A stretch of 64,000 bases of DNA from an uncultured Collinsella sp. (lineage in GTDB: Bacteria; Actinomycetota; Coriobacteriia; Coriobacteriales; Coriobacteriaceae), in assembly GCA_958408685.1 (NCBI GenBank), contig CATYLC010000009.1, forward strand, positions 1 through 64,000. Reading direction: 5' to 3'. Shown piece after piece: positions 40,088-48,419 of this stretch (positions are counted from its first letter, which is position 1; each line of letters begins with the position of its first letter). The translations under genes and the position numbers were made by a program. The notes beneath the pieces were generated by a model. It did not search any database. It was not told the DNA's origin and saw nothing but the letters and a program-made list of their open reading frames with translations.

Positions 40088-42415
40088 ATGGCGGATTCTC
40101 AGATCCATGTCGCGCTGGCGGGTAACCCCAACTGCGGCAAGACCACGCTTTTCAACCTGATCACCGGCGCCAACGGCTACGTTGGCAACTGGCCCGGCGT
40201 CACGGTTGAGAAAAAGGAGGCCAAGCTCCTAAGCGACAAGAACGTTACCATCACGGACCTCCCCGGCATCTACTCGCTTTCCCCCTACAGCCCCGAGGAG
40301 CAATGCTCGCGCGATTACCTCATGAGCGGCGAGCCCGATGTCGTCGTCCAGGTGGTCGACGCCACCAACCTCGAGCGCAACCTGTACCTGGCGCTTCAGG
40401 TTATCGAGACCGGCCTGCCCGTGGTCGTTGCCCTCAACATGGCCGACTTGGTCGAGAAGAACGGCGACAAGATCGACACGGGCAAGCTCTCCAAGAAGCT
40501 CGGCTGCCCGGTCATGATGATCTCGGCCCTTAAGAACAAGGGTATCAAGGAGCTGTTCGAGCAGGTCAAGAAGTCCGCTGCTTCCAAGGGCCAGGTGCCG
40601 GAGCACAAGTTCGACTCCTCCATCGAGGACGTTCTGGACCACATCGAGAACAATCTGCCTGCGAGCGTTCCTGCTAACAAGCGTCGCTACTACGCTGTCA
40701 AGCTGTTCGAGCGTGATGCAGACGCCTGCAAACTCATCAACCTCACCAAGGAGAAGGCCGCTCGCGTGGAGGAGCTGGTCGCCCAGTGCGAGCAGGACTG
40801 CGACGACGATGCCGAGTCCATCATCACCGGTGAGCGCTATGGCGTCATTGCCCACATCATCGACGAGTGCATGACCAAGGCTCCTGCCAAGATGAGCACT
40901 TCCGAGAAGATCGACCGCGTGGTTACCAACCGTATTCTGGGCCTGCCGATCTTTGTGGTCATCATGTTCTGCGTGTATTACATCGCCGTTTCCACCCTGG
41001 GCGGCACGGTGACCGACTTCACCAACGACCAGCTCTTCGGTACCGATGGTTGGTACGTGCTCGGTCAGGGTCGCGACGCCTACGACGCGGCTGTCGAGGC
41101 CGCGGGCGACAACGCCGACTCGGTCGACCCGGCGCAGTACGGCCCCTATGTCCCGGGTATCACCACCGTGGTGCACGATGCCCTCGTGGCGGGCGGTACC
41201 GAGGACGGCGGTCTGGTCGATTCGCTCGTCTGTGATGGTATCGTCGGTGGTTTGGGTGCCATCTTTGGCTTTGTGCCGCAGATGTTCCTGCTGTTCGTCA
41301 TGCTGTCTTTCCTGGAGGACTGCGGCTACATGGCCCGTGTCGCCTTCATCATGGACCGCGTGTTCCGCCGCTTTGGCCTGTCCGGTAAGTCCTTTATCCC
41401 CATGCTCGTGTCCTCGGGCTGCGGCGTCCCCGGCGTCATGGCCACCAAGACCATCGAGAACGAGAAGGACCGCCGCATGACGGTCATGACCACCACGTTT
41501 ATTCCCTGTGGCGCCAAGCTGCCGATCATCGCCCTGCTCATGGGCTCCATCATCGGCGATTCTTCCACCACCGCCGCGTGGATCAGCCCGCTCTTCTACT
41601 TCCTGGGCGTCTTTGCCGTCATCGCCTCGGGCCTCATGCTCAAGAAGACCAAGCTCTTCGCCGGCCGTCCGACGCCGTTTGTTATGGAGCTTCCCGCCTA
41701 CCACTTCCCGGCGATCCGCTCTTGGGCGCTGCACGTGTGGGAGCGCTGCTGGGCCTTTATCAAGAAGGCCGGTACGGTCATCTTCGCGTCCACTGTCGTC
41801 GTTTGGTTCCTCTCCAACTTTGGTAGCTACAATGGTTCCTTTGGCTTCCTGCCTGCGATGGACGGCATCCCCGAGGAGTTTATGGACTACTCCGTGCTTG
41901 CCATGCTCGGCAACCTGGTCGCCTGGATCTTCGCCCCGCTCGGCTTTAACACCTGGCAGGCTACTGCACTGACTGTCTCCGGCCTTGTTGCTAAGGAGAA
42001 CGTCGTCGCCACCGCCGGTTCGCTGCTGTCCGTTGCCGACGCCGCCGAGACCGACCCGAGCCTGTGGACCGCATTTGCCGGCATGTTCCCCACCATGGGC
42101 GCTTGCGTGGCCTTCGGTGCCTTCAACCTGCTGTGCGCCCCGTGCTTTGCCGCCATGGGCACTATCCGCAACCAGATGGACTCGGGCAAATGGACTGCGA
42201 TTGCCATCGGTTACGAGTGCGCCTTCGCTTGGGTTATCGGCCTGTTCATCAACCAGTTCTACAACCTGCTTGTTCTCGGACAGTTTGGTATCTGGACGAT
42301 TGTGGCCATTGTGCTGCTCGTTGCGATGCTCTTCCAGATCTTCCGTCCCATGCCCAAGCACGCTTGGACCGAAGAGGATGAGACCAACACGGCTTCCGCC
42401 GCAGTTTCCGCTTAA
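40088..42415 (+). CDS. feoB: Ferrous iron transporter FeoB
   Basis: FeoB is the membrane Fe(II) transporter driven by an N-terminal G domain. G1 is GNPNCGKTT, G3 is DLPGIYSL and G4 is NMAD. A helical GDI-like domain (about 170-270) precedes the membrane part with Gate motifs (SSGCGVPGVMATKTIEN and PCGAKLPIIALL). The length of 775 aa is typical. AAGGAAGAAGG precedes the start. It completes feoA-feoA-feoB, and a Cys-rich partner follows the terminator. Confidence 0.97.
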   Translation: MADSQIHVALAGNPNCGKTTLFNLITGANGYVGNWPGVTVEKKEAKLLSDKNVTITDLPGIYSLSPYSPEEQCSRDYLMSGEPDVVVQVVDATNLERNLYLALQVIETGLPVVVALNMADLVEKNGDKIDTGKLSKKLGCPVMMISALKNKGIKELFEQVKKSAASKGQVPEHKFDSSIEDVLDHIENNLPASVPANKRRYYAVKLFERDADACKLINLTKEKAARVEELVAQCEQDCDDDAESIITGERYGVIAHIIDECMTKAPAKMSTSEKIDRVVTNRILGLPIFVVIMFCVYYIAVSTLGGTVTDFTNDQLFGTDGWYVLGQGRDAYDAAVEAAGDNADSVDPAQYGPYVPGITTVVHDALVAGGTEDGGLVDSLVCDGIVGGLGAIFGFVPQMFLLFVMLSFLEDCGYMARVAFIMDRVFRRFGLSGKSFIPMLVSSGCGVPGVMATKTIENEKDRRMTVMTTTFIPCGAKLPIIALLMGSIIGDSSTTAAWISPLFYFLGVFAVIASGLMLKKTKLFAGRPTPFVMELPAYHFPAIRSWALHVWERCWAFIKKAGTVIFASTVVVWFLSNFGSYNGSFGFLPAMDGIPEEFMDYSVLAMLGNLVAWIFAPLGFNTWQATALTVSGLVAKENVVATAGSLLSVADAAETDPSLWTAFAGMFPTMGACVAFGAFNLLCAPCFAAMGTIRNQMDSGKWTAIAIGYECAFAWVIGLFINQFYNLLVLGQFGIWTIVAIVLLVAMLFQIFRPMPKHAWTEEDETNTASAAVSA

Positions 42416-42444
42416 GTCCGAATAAGGATTAACCCCTTTCCACG

Positions 42445-42477
42445 AGCCCGGGTGTCCCAGCGACACTCGGGCTTTTT
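42445..42477 (+). terminator. Terminator of feoB
   Basis: AGCCCGGGTGTC/GACACTCGGGCT (one G-T pair) is followed by TTTTT. Confidence 0.9.
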
Positions 42478-42590
42478 GGTGGGGGAGATGTGGCATTTCC
42501 GCAGATAAAACCGACCAAAATAAACCTGTCCCTTTTTGGCAGGTGGAGAATGGGGTAAAGTAAGTGGTGGTTAACTAGAGGAGGCTTGCT

Positions 42591-42791
42591 ATGGCACCTA
42601 TCGATATTGTTGTACTGGCTGTTATCGGTATTGCGTTTGTCGCGGTATGCGTGCGCATTTACCGCAAGGGTACCTGCGCTGACTGTGCTCAGGGTGGCGT
42701 TTGCACGGGGCATTGCTCCAACAAAAAGACGTGCGCCGCACTTAAGGGCGTGGACAAAATCGCCGAAGACTTGGGTCGCGGTATTCATTAG
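42591..42791 (+). CDS. FeoB-associated Cys-rich membrane protein
   Basis: The 66-aa protein has one N-terminal TM (IVVLAVIGIAFVAVCVRIY) followed by a short cytosolic region with six cysteines (GTCADCAQGGVCTGHCSNKKTC). This matches the FeoB-associated Cys-rich proteins often annotated after feoB. It has its own good ribosome site (AGAGGAGG) and lies beyond the feoB terminator, so it may be transcribed separately or by read-through. An iron- or redox-linked role is inferred. Confidence 0.85.
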   Translation: MAPIDIVVLAVIGIAFVAVCVRIYRKGTCADCAQGGVCTGHCSNKKTCAALKGVDKIAEDLGRGIH

Positions 42792-42893
42792 CTGACCAGC
42801 GTTTGGGTATGTTTGGCTGCGGATACGGCAGTTGCTGATACGATAGGTACGTTAGCAACTGCCGCCGAGCGGCTTAAACGAAAGGAACCCTGT

Positions 42894-44843
42894 ATGGAGT
42901 CTTCCGCCTATCCGATGCTCTTTAGCCCGATCAAGGTCGGTACGACCGAGGTCAAGAACCGCGTCTTTATGCCGCCGGTGTCCACCAACCTGGCCGATCA
43001 TGGCTATGTGACCGACGACTTGGTCGATCATTACCGTGCCCGTGCCAAGGGCGGCGTTGGCCTGATCATCACCGAGGTCGTGACGGTTGAGCCCACCTAT
43101 ACCTATCTGCCGGGTGACATGTGCTGCTACGACGACACGTTTATCCCCGGTTGGGAAAAGCTCGCCGCGGCCGTGCACGAGTACGGCTGCAAGATTATGC
43201 CGCAGCTCTTCCACCCCGCCTACATGGCCTTTAACATTCCGGGTACGCCGCGCCTGATCGCTCCGTCCTTTGTGGGCCCGTCCTATGCCCGCGAGGCGCC
43301 GCGCCCCATTACGGTCGATGAGATCCACGAGCTCACGCATCAGTTTGGCGACGCTGCCGTGCGTATGCAGAAGGCTGGCGTCGATGGCGTCGAGGTCCAT
43401 GCGGCGCACGCCCACGGCATGCTCGGCGGCTTTTTAACCCCGCTCTACAACAAGCGTACCGATGAGTACGGCGGCTCGCTCGACGCTCGCATGCGCTTCT
43501 TGCTCGAGGTCATCGCCGAGATTCGCGAGCGCTGCGGCAAGGACTTTATCATCGACGTCCGCATCTCGGGCGATGAGTACACCGATGGCGGCCTGACCCT
43601 CAATGACATGATTTATGTCTCGCGCCGTCTGGAGAAGGCCGGCGTCGACATGATTCACGTGTCGGGCGGTACCACCATCAAGCGCGGCTCCGCGATTCCC
43701 GCCGCCGGTACGCAGCAGGCCTCGCATGCCGCCTGCTCGCGCGAGATCAAAAAGCACGTCAACATTCCCGTCGCCACCGTCGGACGTATCAACGAGGCCT
43801 GGATCGCCGAGGAGCTGATCGAGGACGGCGCTGCCGACATCTGCATGATGGGCCGCGCCAATCTGTGCGATGCCGAGTTCTGCAATAAGGCCGCTGCCGG
43901 CAACGCCGACGACATCCGCCCCTGCATCGGCTGCCTGCGCTGTCTGAACGGTATCATGTTTGGCAAGCGCATTTCCTGCACCGTCAACCCGGACGTGGAG
44001 CGCGACGAGGCTGGCTACGAGCCTGCCGCCGAGGCCAAGAACGTGCTGGTTGTGGGTGCCGGTCCTGCGGGCATGGAGGCAGCCTACATTGCCGCCAAGC
44101 GCGGCCACAACGTGGTGCTCGTTGACAAGCAGGATGAGCCGGGCGGCGAGATGCGCATCGCGGCCGTTCCGCCGGCAAAGCAGGAACTCACCCGCGTGAT
44201 CAAGTATCAGTATCGTCGCCTGGCCGAGGCCGGCGTGAAGTGCGCATTTGGTACCGAGCTTACTGCCGAGGACATTCAACGCGACTACGCGGGCTACGAG
44301 GTTGTCCTGGCTTATGGCGCCGAGCCCATCGCTCCGGCCTTCATGCAGGGCTTTAAGCAGGTTATGACGGCTGACGACCTGCTGGGTGGCAAGGCTTTCC
44401 CGGGCAAGAAGATCGTCATCGTGGGCGGCGGCACCGTCGGTTGCGAGACGGCAGATTACCTGGCCCCGCTGGTCAACGACCTGTCGCCGGCCAATCGCGA
44501 TGTCACCGTCATCGAGATGACCAAGACACTCGCCGCCAACGAGGGTGGTGCCGGTCGCGCGGTGCTTATCACGCGCATGCTCTCCAAGGGCGTTCATGTG
44601 CTGACAGAGGCCAAGGTGACCGAGATTACCGAGGACACTATCAGCTACGAAAAGGACGGCGAGGTCCACACCATCACCGGTGCCGATACGCTGGTGCTTG
44701 CCATGGGCTATCGTCCCAATACCAAGTTGGCCGACGACCTTGCCGCTGCCGGCGTTACCACCCACGTGCTGGGCGACGCCAACAAGTGCGGCAACATCCG
44801 CGATGCCATCGGCGACGGCTACAAGGTTGCCTGCGAGCTCTAG
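42894..44843 (+). CDS. NADH:flavin oxidoreductase/2,4-dienoyl-CoA reductase family
   Basis: This multidomain Old-Yellow-Enzyme-type reductase of 649 aa has an N-terminal FMN TIM barrel (about 1-350), a 4Fe-4S cluster site CIGCLRCLNG plus a later Cys in ISCTVNP, and a C-terminal FAD/NAD(P)H domain with dinucleotide motifs VVGAGPAGMEAA and IVGGGTVGCETAD. Relatives reduce enoyl-CoA, bile acids, bilins or other alpha,beta-unsaturated substrates; the exact substrate cannot be read from sequence. The ATG follows AAAGGAA. A hairpin follows the stop codon. Confidence 0.88.
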   Translation: MESSAYPMLFSPIKVGTTEVKNRVFMPPVSTNLADHGYVTDDLVDHYRARAKGGVGLIITEVVTVEPTYTYLPGDMCCYDDTFIPGWEKLAAAVHEYGCKIMPQLFHPAYMAFNIPGTPRLIAPSFVGPSYAREAPRPITVDEIHELTHQFGDAAVRMQKAGVDGVEVHAAHAHGMLGGFLTPLYNKRTDEYGGSLDARMRFLLEVIAEIRERCGKDFIIDVRISGDEYTDGGLTLNDMIYVSRRLEKAGVDMIHVSGGTTIKRGSAIPAAGTQQASHAACSREIKKHVNIPVATVGRINEAWIAEELIEDGAADICMMGRANLCDAEFCNKAAAGNADDIRPCIGCLRCLNGIMFGKRISCTVNPDVERDEAGYEPAAEAKNVLVVGAGPAGMEAAYIAAKRGHNVVLVDKQDEPGGEMRIAAVPPAKQELTRVIKYQYRRLAEAGVKCAFGTELTAEDIQRDYAGYEVVLAYGAEPIAPAFMQGFKQVMTADDLLGGKAFPGKKIVIVGGGTVGCETADYLAPLVNDLSPANRDVTVIEMTKTLAANEGGAGRAVLITRMLSKGVHVLTEAKVTEITEDTISYEKDGEVHTITGADTLVLAMGYRPNTKLADDLAAAGVTTHVLGDANKCGNIRDAIGDGYKVACEL

Positions 44844-44867
44844 TCAACCCTTTTGCACCAATCGATT

Positions 44868-44918
44868 GCAAAAAGCGGCGGCTGCCCTGTGTGTTGGGCA
44901 GCCGCCGCCTGCGTTTTG
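44868..44918 (+). terminator. Hairpin terminator of the flavin reductase gene
   Basis: GCGGCGGCTGCCC pairs perfectly over 13 bp with 44896-44908; GCAAAA and TTTTGC extend the stem on the outside. Confidence 0.75.
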
Positions 44919-44942
44919 CCAAAGAAAGATTATTGTCGGGCC

Positions 44943-45316
44943 CTAAATGCCTTTTGCTTCTGCTCCCTCCGCAATCATGTTGCGGTTATACACCAGGTGC
45001 AGATACATCGCGTCGTGCGCGGCGGTGGGATTGCGCGCGGCGATGGCGTCGGCCACATCGCGGTGCGTGCGGATAGTTTCCTCGACGAGCTTTTTGCCGG
45101 TCACGTCGATAAAGAGGGGGACGGATGCCTTGAACACGCCCATCAGGCGGGGAACGACGAGGTTTCCGGAGCTCTCGGCAATGGCATTGTGGAACGCGGT
45201 GTCGGCGGCGGAGTAATCCTCACCGGCCTCGGTCAGGCGCTCGGATTCGTCGCAGAGCTCTTTGATACAGACGACCTGGTCGTTGGTTGCGTGCTCGGCC
45301 GCCATGCGTGCTATCT
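44943..45316 (-). pseudogene. Remnant of a GntR/FCD-family regulator
   Basis: The minus-strand frame encodes the C-terminal FCD ligand domain (IARMAAEHATND, TAFHNAIAESSGN, THRDVADAIAARNP, MYLHLVYNRNM). The winged-helix DNA-binding part is missing. Reading on past about 45316 gives only antisense of the adjacent gntP remnant, so the regulator was truncated by a deletion. Its former target was probably the neighbouring sugar-acid genes. Confidence 0.8.
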
Positions 45317-45483
45317 GCGGCGGTGCCACGGCCCTCTCGCACGTCAACGATGCCGGTTTTTGGATGTGCTCCTCGTTCCTGGAGATTGACGAGAAGACAA
45401 CCCTCAAGTCCTGGACCGTTATGGAGACGCTCATCGGCCTTTCGGGTCTTGCCTGCGCCCTGGTGATTTCGTTCTTCGCCTAG
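45317..45483 (+). pseudogene. C-terminal remnant of a GntP-family gluconate permease
   Basis: GGATALSHVNDAGFW and TLKSWTVMETLIGL are the conserved C-terminal signature of GntP/GntT gluconate:H+ symporters. Only about the last 55 residues survive; intact proteins have about 440. The junction with the opposite-strand FCD remnant is at about 45310-45318. The imperfect palindrome TTGGTACAA at 45555-45563, ahead of the dehydratase gene, could be a leftover GntR-type operator. Confidence 0.8.
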
Positions 45484-45591
45484 TTCGCGTAGCTAAGCAT
45501 CTTTCGCCGAGTGCATCGCTCGGTACCCATTTACACCTGATTCATTAACCAACGATTGGTACAACCGTTCAAATCAAAAGAGGAGAGCATC

Positions 45592-47370
45592 ATGGACGAG
45601 AAGACCAAGGCACAGATTCAGCAGGAGGCAGCCGACCTGGTTGCCAAGCTGCAGCCGCGTTCCGGCAAGTTCCGCACCATCAGCCCCGAGATGGACCCGC
45701 TGCGTCTGGGCTCTGGCTGGTCCATCGAGGATCTGGACAAGCCGCAGGTCATTATCGAGTCGACGTTCGGCGACTCGCATCCGGGTTCTGCCGGCCTGTT
45801 TGAGTTGGTCGAGGAGGTCCGTGCCGGCGTTGCCGAGGCTGGCGGTCATGGTGCCCGTTACTTCTGCACCGATATCTGCGACGGCGAGGCCCAGGGCCAC
45901 GACGGCATCAACTACTCGCTGCCCAGTCGCGACATGATCGCCAACATGATCGAGATTCATGCCAAGGCCACCCCGTTCGACGCCGGCGTCTTTGTTGCCA
46001 GCTGCGATAAGGGCCTGCCTGCGAACCTTATGGCCATGGGCCGCATCAACATCCCCTCCATCGTCGTTACCGGCGGTGTCATGGATGCCGGTCCCGATCT
46101 GTTGACCCTGGAGCAGCTCGGCGCGATTTCTGCCCGTTACGAGCGCGGCGAGATTTCCCGCGAGGAGCTTGAGTTTGCCAAGCACAACGCATGCCCCAGC
46201 TGCGGCGCCTGCTCGTTTATGGGCACCGCGTCGACCATGCAGGTTACCGCCGAGGCCCTGGGCCTTATGCTCCCCGGCACGGCCCTGCTGCCCGCTACCA
46301 GCTCCGACCTGCGTGAGTTTGCGCGCGAGGCCGGCCGCCAGTCCGTGTGGCTCTCCGAGCACAACCTGTGCCCCCGCGACATCGTGACCAAGGAGTCTTT
46401 CGAGAACCTCATCATGGTCCACGGCGCCATTTCGGGTTCCACCAACTCCCTGCTGCACATCCCCGCAATCGCCCGCGAGTTTGGCATCGAGATGTCCGCC
46501 GACGACTTCGACCGCCTGCACCGTGGCGCCCACTACCTGCTCAACGTTCGCCCCGCAGGCGAGTGGCCGGCGCAGTTCTTCTACTATGCAGGTGGCGTGC
46601 CGCGCATCATGGAGGAGATCAAGTCGATGCTCCACCTCGATGTCATGACCGTCACCGGCAAGACCCTCGGCGAAAACCTCGAGGACCTTAAGAACAACGG
46701 TTACTACGAGAAGTGCGGCCGCTACCTGGAGAAGTGGAATCTCAAGCGCGAGGACATCATCCGTCCGTTTGACCAGGCCTTCGGCACCGACGGTTCCATC
46801 GCCATCCTCCACGGCAACCTTGCCCCCGAGGGCGCCGTCGTCAAGCACACGGTTGTTCCGCACGAGATGTTCCAGGCCACGCTTAAGGCACGTCCGTTCG
46901 ATTGCGAGGAGGACGCCATTCACGCCGTCCTGACGCACGAGGTCAAGCCCGGCGACGCCGTCATCATTCGCTACGAGGGCCCCAAGGGTTCCGGCATGCC
47001 CGAGATGTTCTACACCACCGAGGCTATCGCCAGCGACCCCGAGCTGGGCGCGAGCATTGCTCTGATCACTGACGGCCGCTTCTCCGGCGCCTCCAAGGGC
47101 CCGGCTATCGGTCACGTTTCGCCCGAGGCTGCCGTGGGCGGCCCGATTGCCCTGATCGAGGAGGGCGACCTTATCCAGATCAACATCCCCGAGCGCTCGC
47201 TGTCTATCGTGGGCATCGCCGGCAAGGAGATGGAGCCGGCCGAGATCGACGCCGTCCTGGCCGAGCGCCGAGCCGCTTGGAAGCCCAAGGCTAATCGATA
47301 TACCTCCGGCACGCTCAAGTTCTTTACCGAGCATGCAGTTTCCGCCATTCAGGGTGGCTACATGGAGTAG
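45592..47370 (+). CDS. IlvD/Edd-family dehydratase (probable sugar-acid dehydratase)
   Basis: The 592-aa dehydratase has the Fe-S cluster cysteines of the IlvD/Edd family (SCDKGLPANLMAMG and NACPSCGACSFMGTASTM) and a conserved C-terminal DGRFSGASKGPAIGHVSPEA. The family includes dihydroxy-acid dehydratase (IlvD) and gluconate/xylonate-type dehydratases. Adjacent remnants of a gluconate permease and GntR regulator favour a sugar-acid substrate, but IlvD activity cannot be excluded. AGAGGAGAG precedes the ATG. Confidence 0.85.
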   Translation: MDEKTKAQIQQEAADLVAKLQPRSGKFRTISPEMDPLRLGSGWSIEDLDKPQVIIESTFGDSHPGSAGLFELVEEVRAGVAEAGGHGARYFCTDICDGEAQGHDGINYSLPSRDMIANMIEIHAKATPFDAGVFVASCDKGLPANLMAMGRINIPSIVVTGGVMDAGPDLLTLEQLGAISARYERGEISREELEFAKHNACPSCGACSFMGTASTMQVTAEALGLMLPGTALLPATSSDLREFAREAGRQSVWLSEHNLCPRDIVTKESFENLIMVHGAISGSTNSLLHIPAIAREFGIEMSADDFDRLHRGAHYLLNVRPAGEWPAQFFYYAGGVPRIMEEIKSMLHLDVMTVTGKTLGENLEDLKNNGYYEKCGRYLEKWNLKREDIIRPFDQAFGTDGSIAILHGNLAPEGAVVKHTVVPHEMFQATLKARPFDCEEDAIHAVLTHEVKPGDAVIIRYEGPKGSGMPEMFYTTEAIASDPELGASIALITDGRFSGASKGPAIGHVSPEAAVGGPIALIEEGDLIQINIPERSLSIVGIAGKEMEPAEIDAVLAERRAAWKPKANRYTSGTLKFFTEHAVSAIQGGYME

Positions 47371-47496
47371 CGCCCGCGCGCATCAAATATCTCCTCTCAT
47401 AGATGCGCGGCACAAAGAGCCTCGAGCCACGTCACCGGGGCGCGTTGTTCAGCGCCGCCGGGGCGCTCCACTCAAACGACAAGAGACGTCTTACGC

Positions 47497-47538
47497 AAGC
47501 GCCCGCGTCCGTGGATAAAACCACGGGCGTGGGCGCTT
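47497..47538 (-). terminator. 18-bp hairpin after the ArsC-like gene
   Basis: AAGCGCCCGCGTCCGTGG and CCACGGGCGTGGGCGCTT pair over 18 bp with two wobble positions. It lies just beyond the stop codon of the minus-strand gene at 47558. There is no T-run, so termination is inferred. Confidence 0.5.
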
Positions 47539-47557
47539 CACTTTATTCCCAGCCGCT

Positions 47558-47899
47558 TTATTCCCAGCCCTTCCACACGTCAGGCTCGTAGCCAACGGTT
47601 GCCTGGCGGCCGTTGCGAACGATGGGCTCACGAAGAATCTGCTGGTTATCGAGCACCTTTTCGAACTTCTGGTCGGCAGCAAGATACTGTACGAGCGCAT
47701 CCGTGTCGGCATCTTTCGCCTTTGGATCGATCACAGCGTCGATCCCGCCGACGGCGCGCGCCACGCTTTCGAGCTCGCCTTTGCTCATCCCCTTTTCCTT
47801 CAAGTCGATGAACTGGAACTTCACACGACGTTCCTTGAAATAGCGCTGCGCCTTCTTAGTATCGAAGCTTTTCTTCGTGCCGAATATCTGGATGTTCAT
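47558..47899 (-). CDS. ArsC/Spx-fold protein with Ser in place of the active-site Cys
   Basis: The 113-aa protein has the thioredoxin-like ArsC/Spx/YffB fold: MNIQIFGTKKSFDTKKA, FIDLKEKGMS, then the conserved LREPIVRNG (cis-Pro region). Family members of this subgroup normally read GTKKCFDT; here the codon is AGC, giving Ser11 and no other Cys in the protein. Reductase chemistry through Cys is therefore impossible, and a binding or regulatory role, or decay, is more likely. The frame is intact and the start has no obvious strong ribosome site. Confidence 0.82.
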   Translation of the reverse strand: MNIQIFGTKKSFDTKKAQRYFKERRVKFQFIDLKEKGMSKGELESVARAVGGIDAVIDPKAKDADTDALVQYLAADQKFEKVLDNQQILREPIVRNGRQATVGYEPDVWKGWE

Positions 47900-48183
47900 A
47901 AGTACCGCCTTCGCTCAATTCTCGTCCGTCCATGATATGACAAGGGAGCCGAGCAAAAACAGAGCAGGCGGAGATGGAGGAGGACGGCGACCGACCGTCG
48001 GCAAGAGTCGGCCGGATCGGACTGGCGCCCAGCGCGCGCCGGCGACACGCTCGCAGCTGCACACATAGCCGATGTACAAGCTCGCCGCGGCGTTCCCTCG
48101 CCCCGCGGTGTGGCGATAGAGAAGCACGCCACCCGTCAACGATGGCGCCTCGGTGAAGAAAATCAACGTCTGGGTTACATCCC
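47900..48183. other. Gap without recognisable gene
   Basis: About 280 bases of GC-rich sequence lie between the ArsC-like start and the efflux promoter. No frame on either strand has a ribosome site with convincing protein features, and no long hairpin is seen. Confidence 0.5.
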
Positions 48184-48212
48184 TTGAAAGGGGCGAAGAC
48201 GGCTGCTAGAAT
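48184..48212 (+). promoter_or_regulatory. Promoter of the leader ORF and efflux gene
   Basis: TTGAAA and TAGAAT are separated by exactly 17 bases. Transcription would begin near 48219-48221, only a few bases before the leader ATG at 48224, so the leader ORF would be almost leaderless. Confidence 0.65.
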
Positions 48213-48223
48213 ACCTCCCCGCT

Positions 48224-48337
48224 ATGAAGGATTTGACCAAAGCATACATCGCAATTCGGCGGCCCCTGGTATACGGGGCCTCTCCTGTTGTTCCCCAAGT
48301 GCGCTCTGAGCAGCCGCTTTCTTCCTGTCGTATCTGA
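48224..48337 (+). CDS. Leader peptide (37 aa) upstream of the efflux gene
   Basis: A short ORF begins MKDLTKAYIAIRRPL and ends VRSEQPLSSCRI, then TGA. It lies between the promoter at 48184 and the efflux gene at 48420. There is no Shine-Dalgarno sequence, but the predicted transcript starts only about 3-5 bases upstream. Its last five codons form the 5' arm of a stem that covers the efflux ribosome site (48321-48335 with 48403-48416). Codons 14-19 contain a GGCCCC/GGGGCC hairpin. This is the layout of leader peptides that control antibiotic-inducible genes. The inducing compound is unknown. Confidence 0.6.
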   Translation: MKDLTKAYIAIRRPLVYGASPVVPQVRSEQPLSSCRI

Positions 48338-48416
48338 TGCACGCATAGCACGTGCATGTTATTTCGCCCGTGGGCCGGCGCGCCTTCGGCGAAGAATCGA
48401 ATAGATACGAAGGAAG
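48321..48416 (+). promoter_or_regulatory. Translation attenuator sequestering the efflux RBS
   Basis: CTTCCTGTCGTATCT (48321-48335) is complementary to AGATACGAAGGAAG (48403-48416) over 14 bp with a single bulged G at 48327. The 3' arm contains the Shine-Dalgarno sequence of the gene at 48420. Between the arms lie ATGCACG/CGTGCAT (48337-48343, 48351-48357) and TTCGCC/GGCGAA (48363-48368, 48388-48393). A ribosome stalled at the end of the leader ORF would cover the 5' arm and free the start site. Confidence 0.65.
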
Positions 48417-48419
48417 CTT

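Noticed and set aside
47896..48166. Overlapping minus-strand frames upstream of the efflux gene
   Set aside because: Low-complexity Arg/Ser/Ala translations, no ribosome sites and no recognisable motifs.
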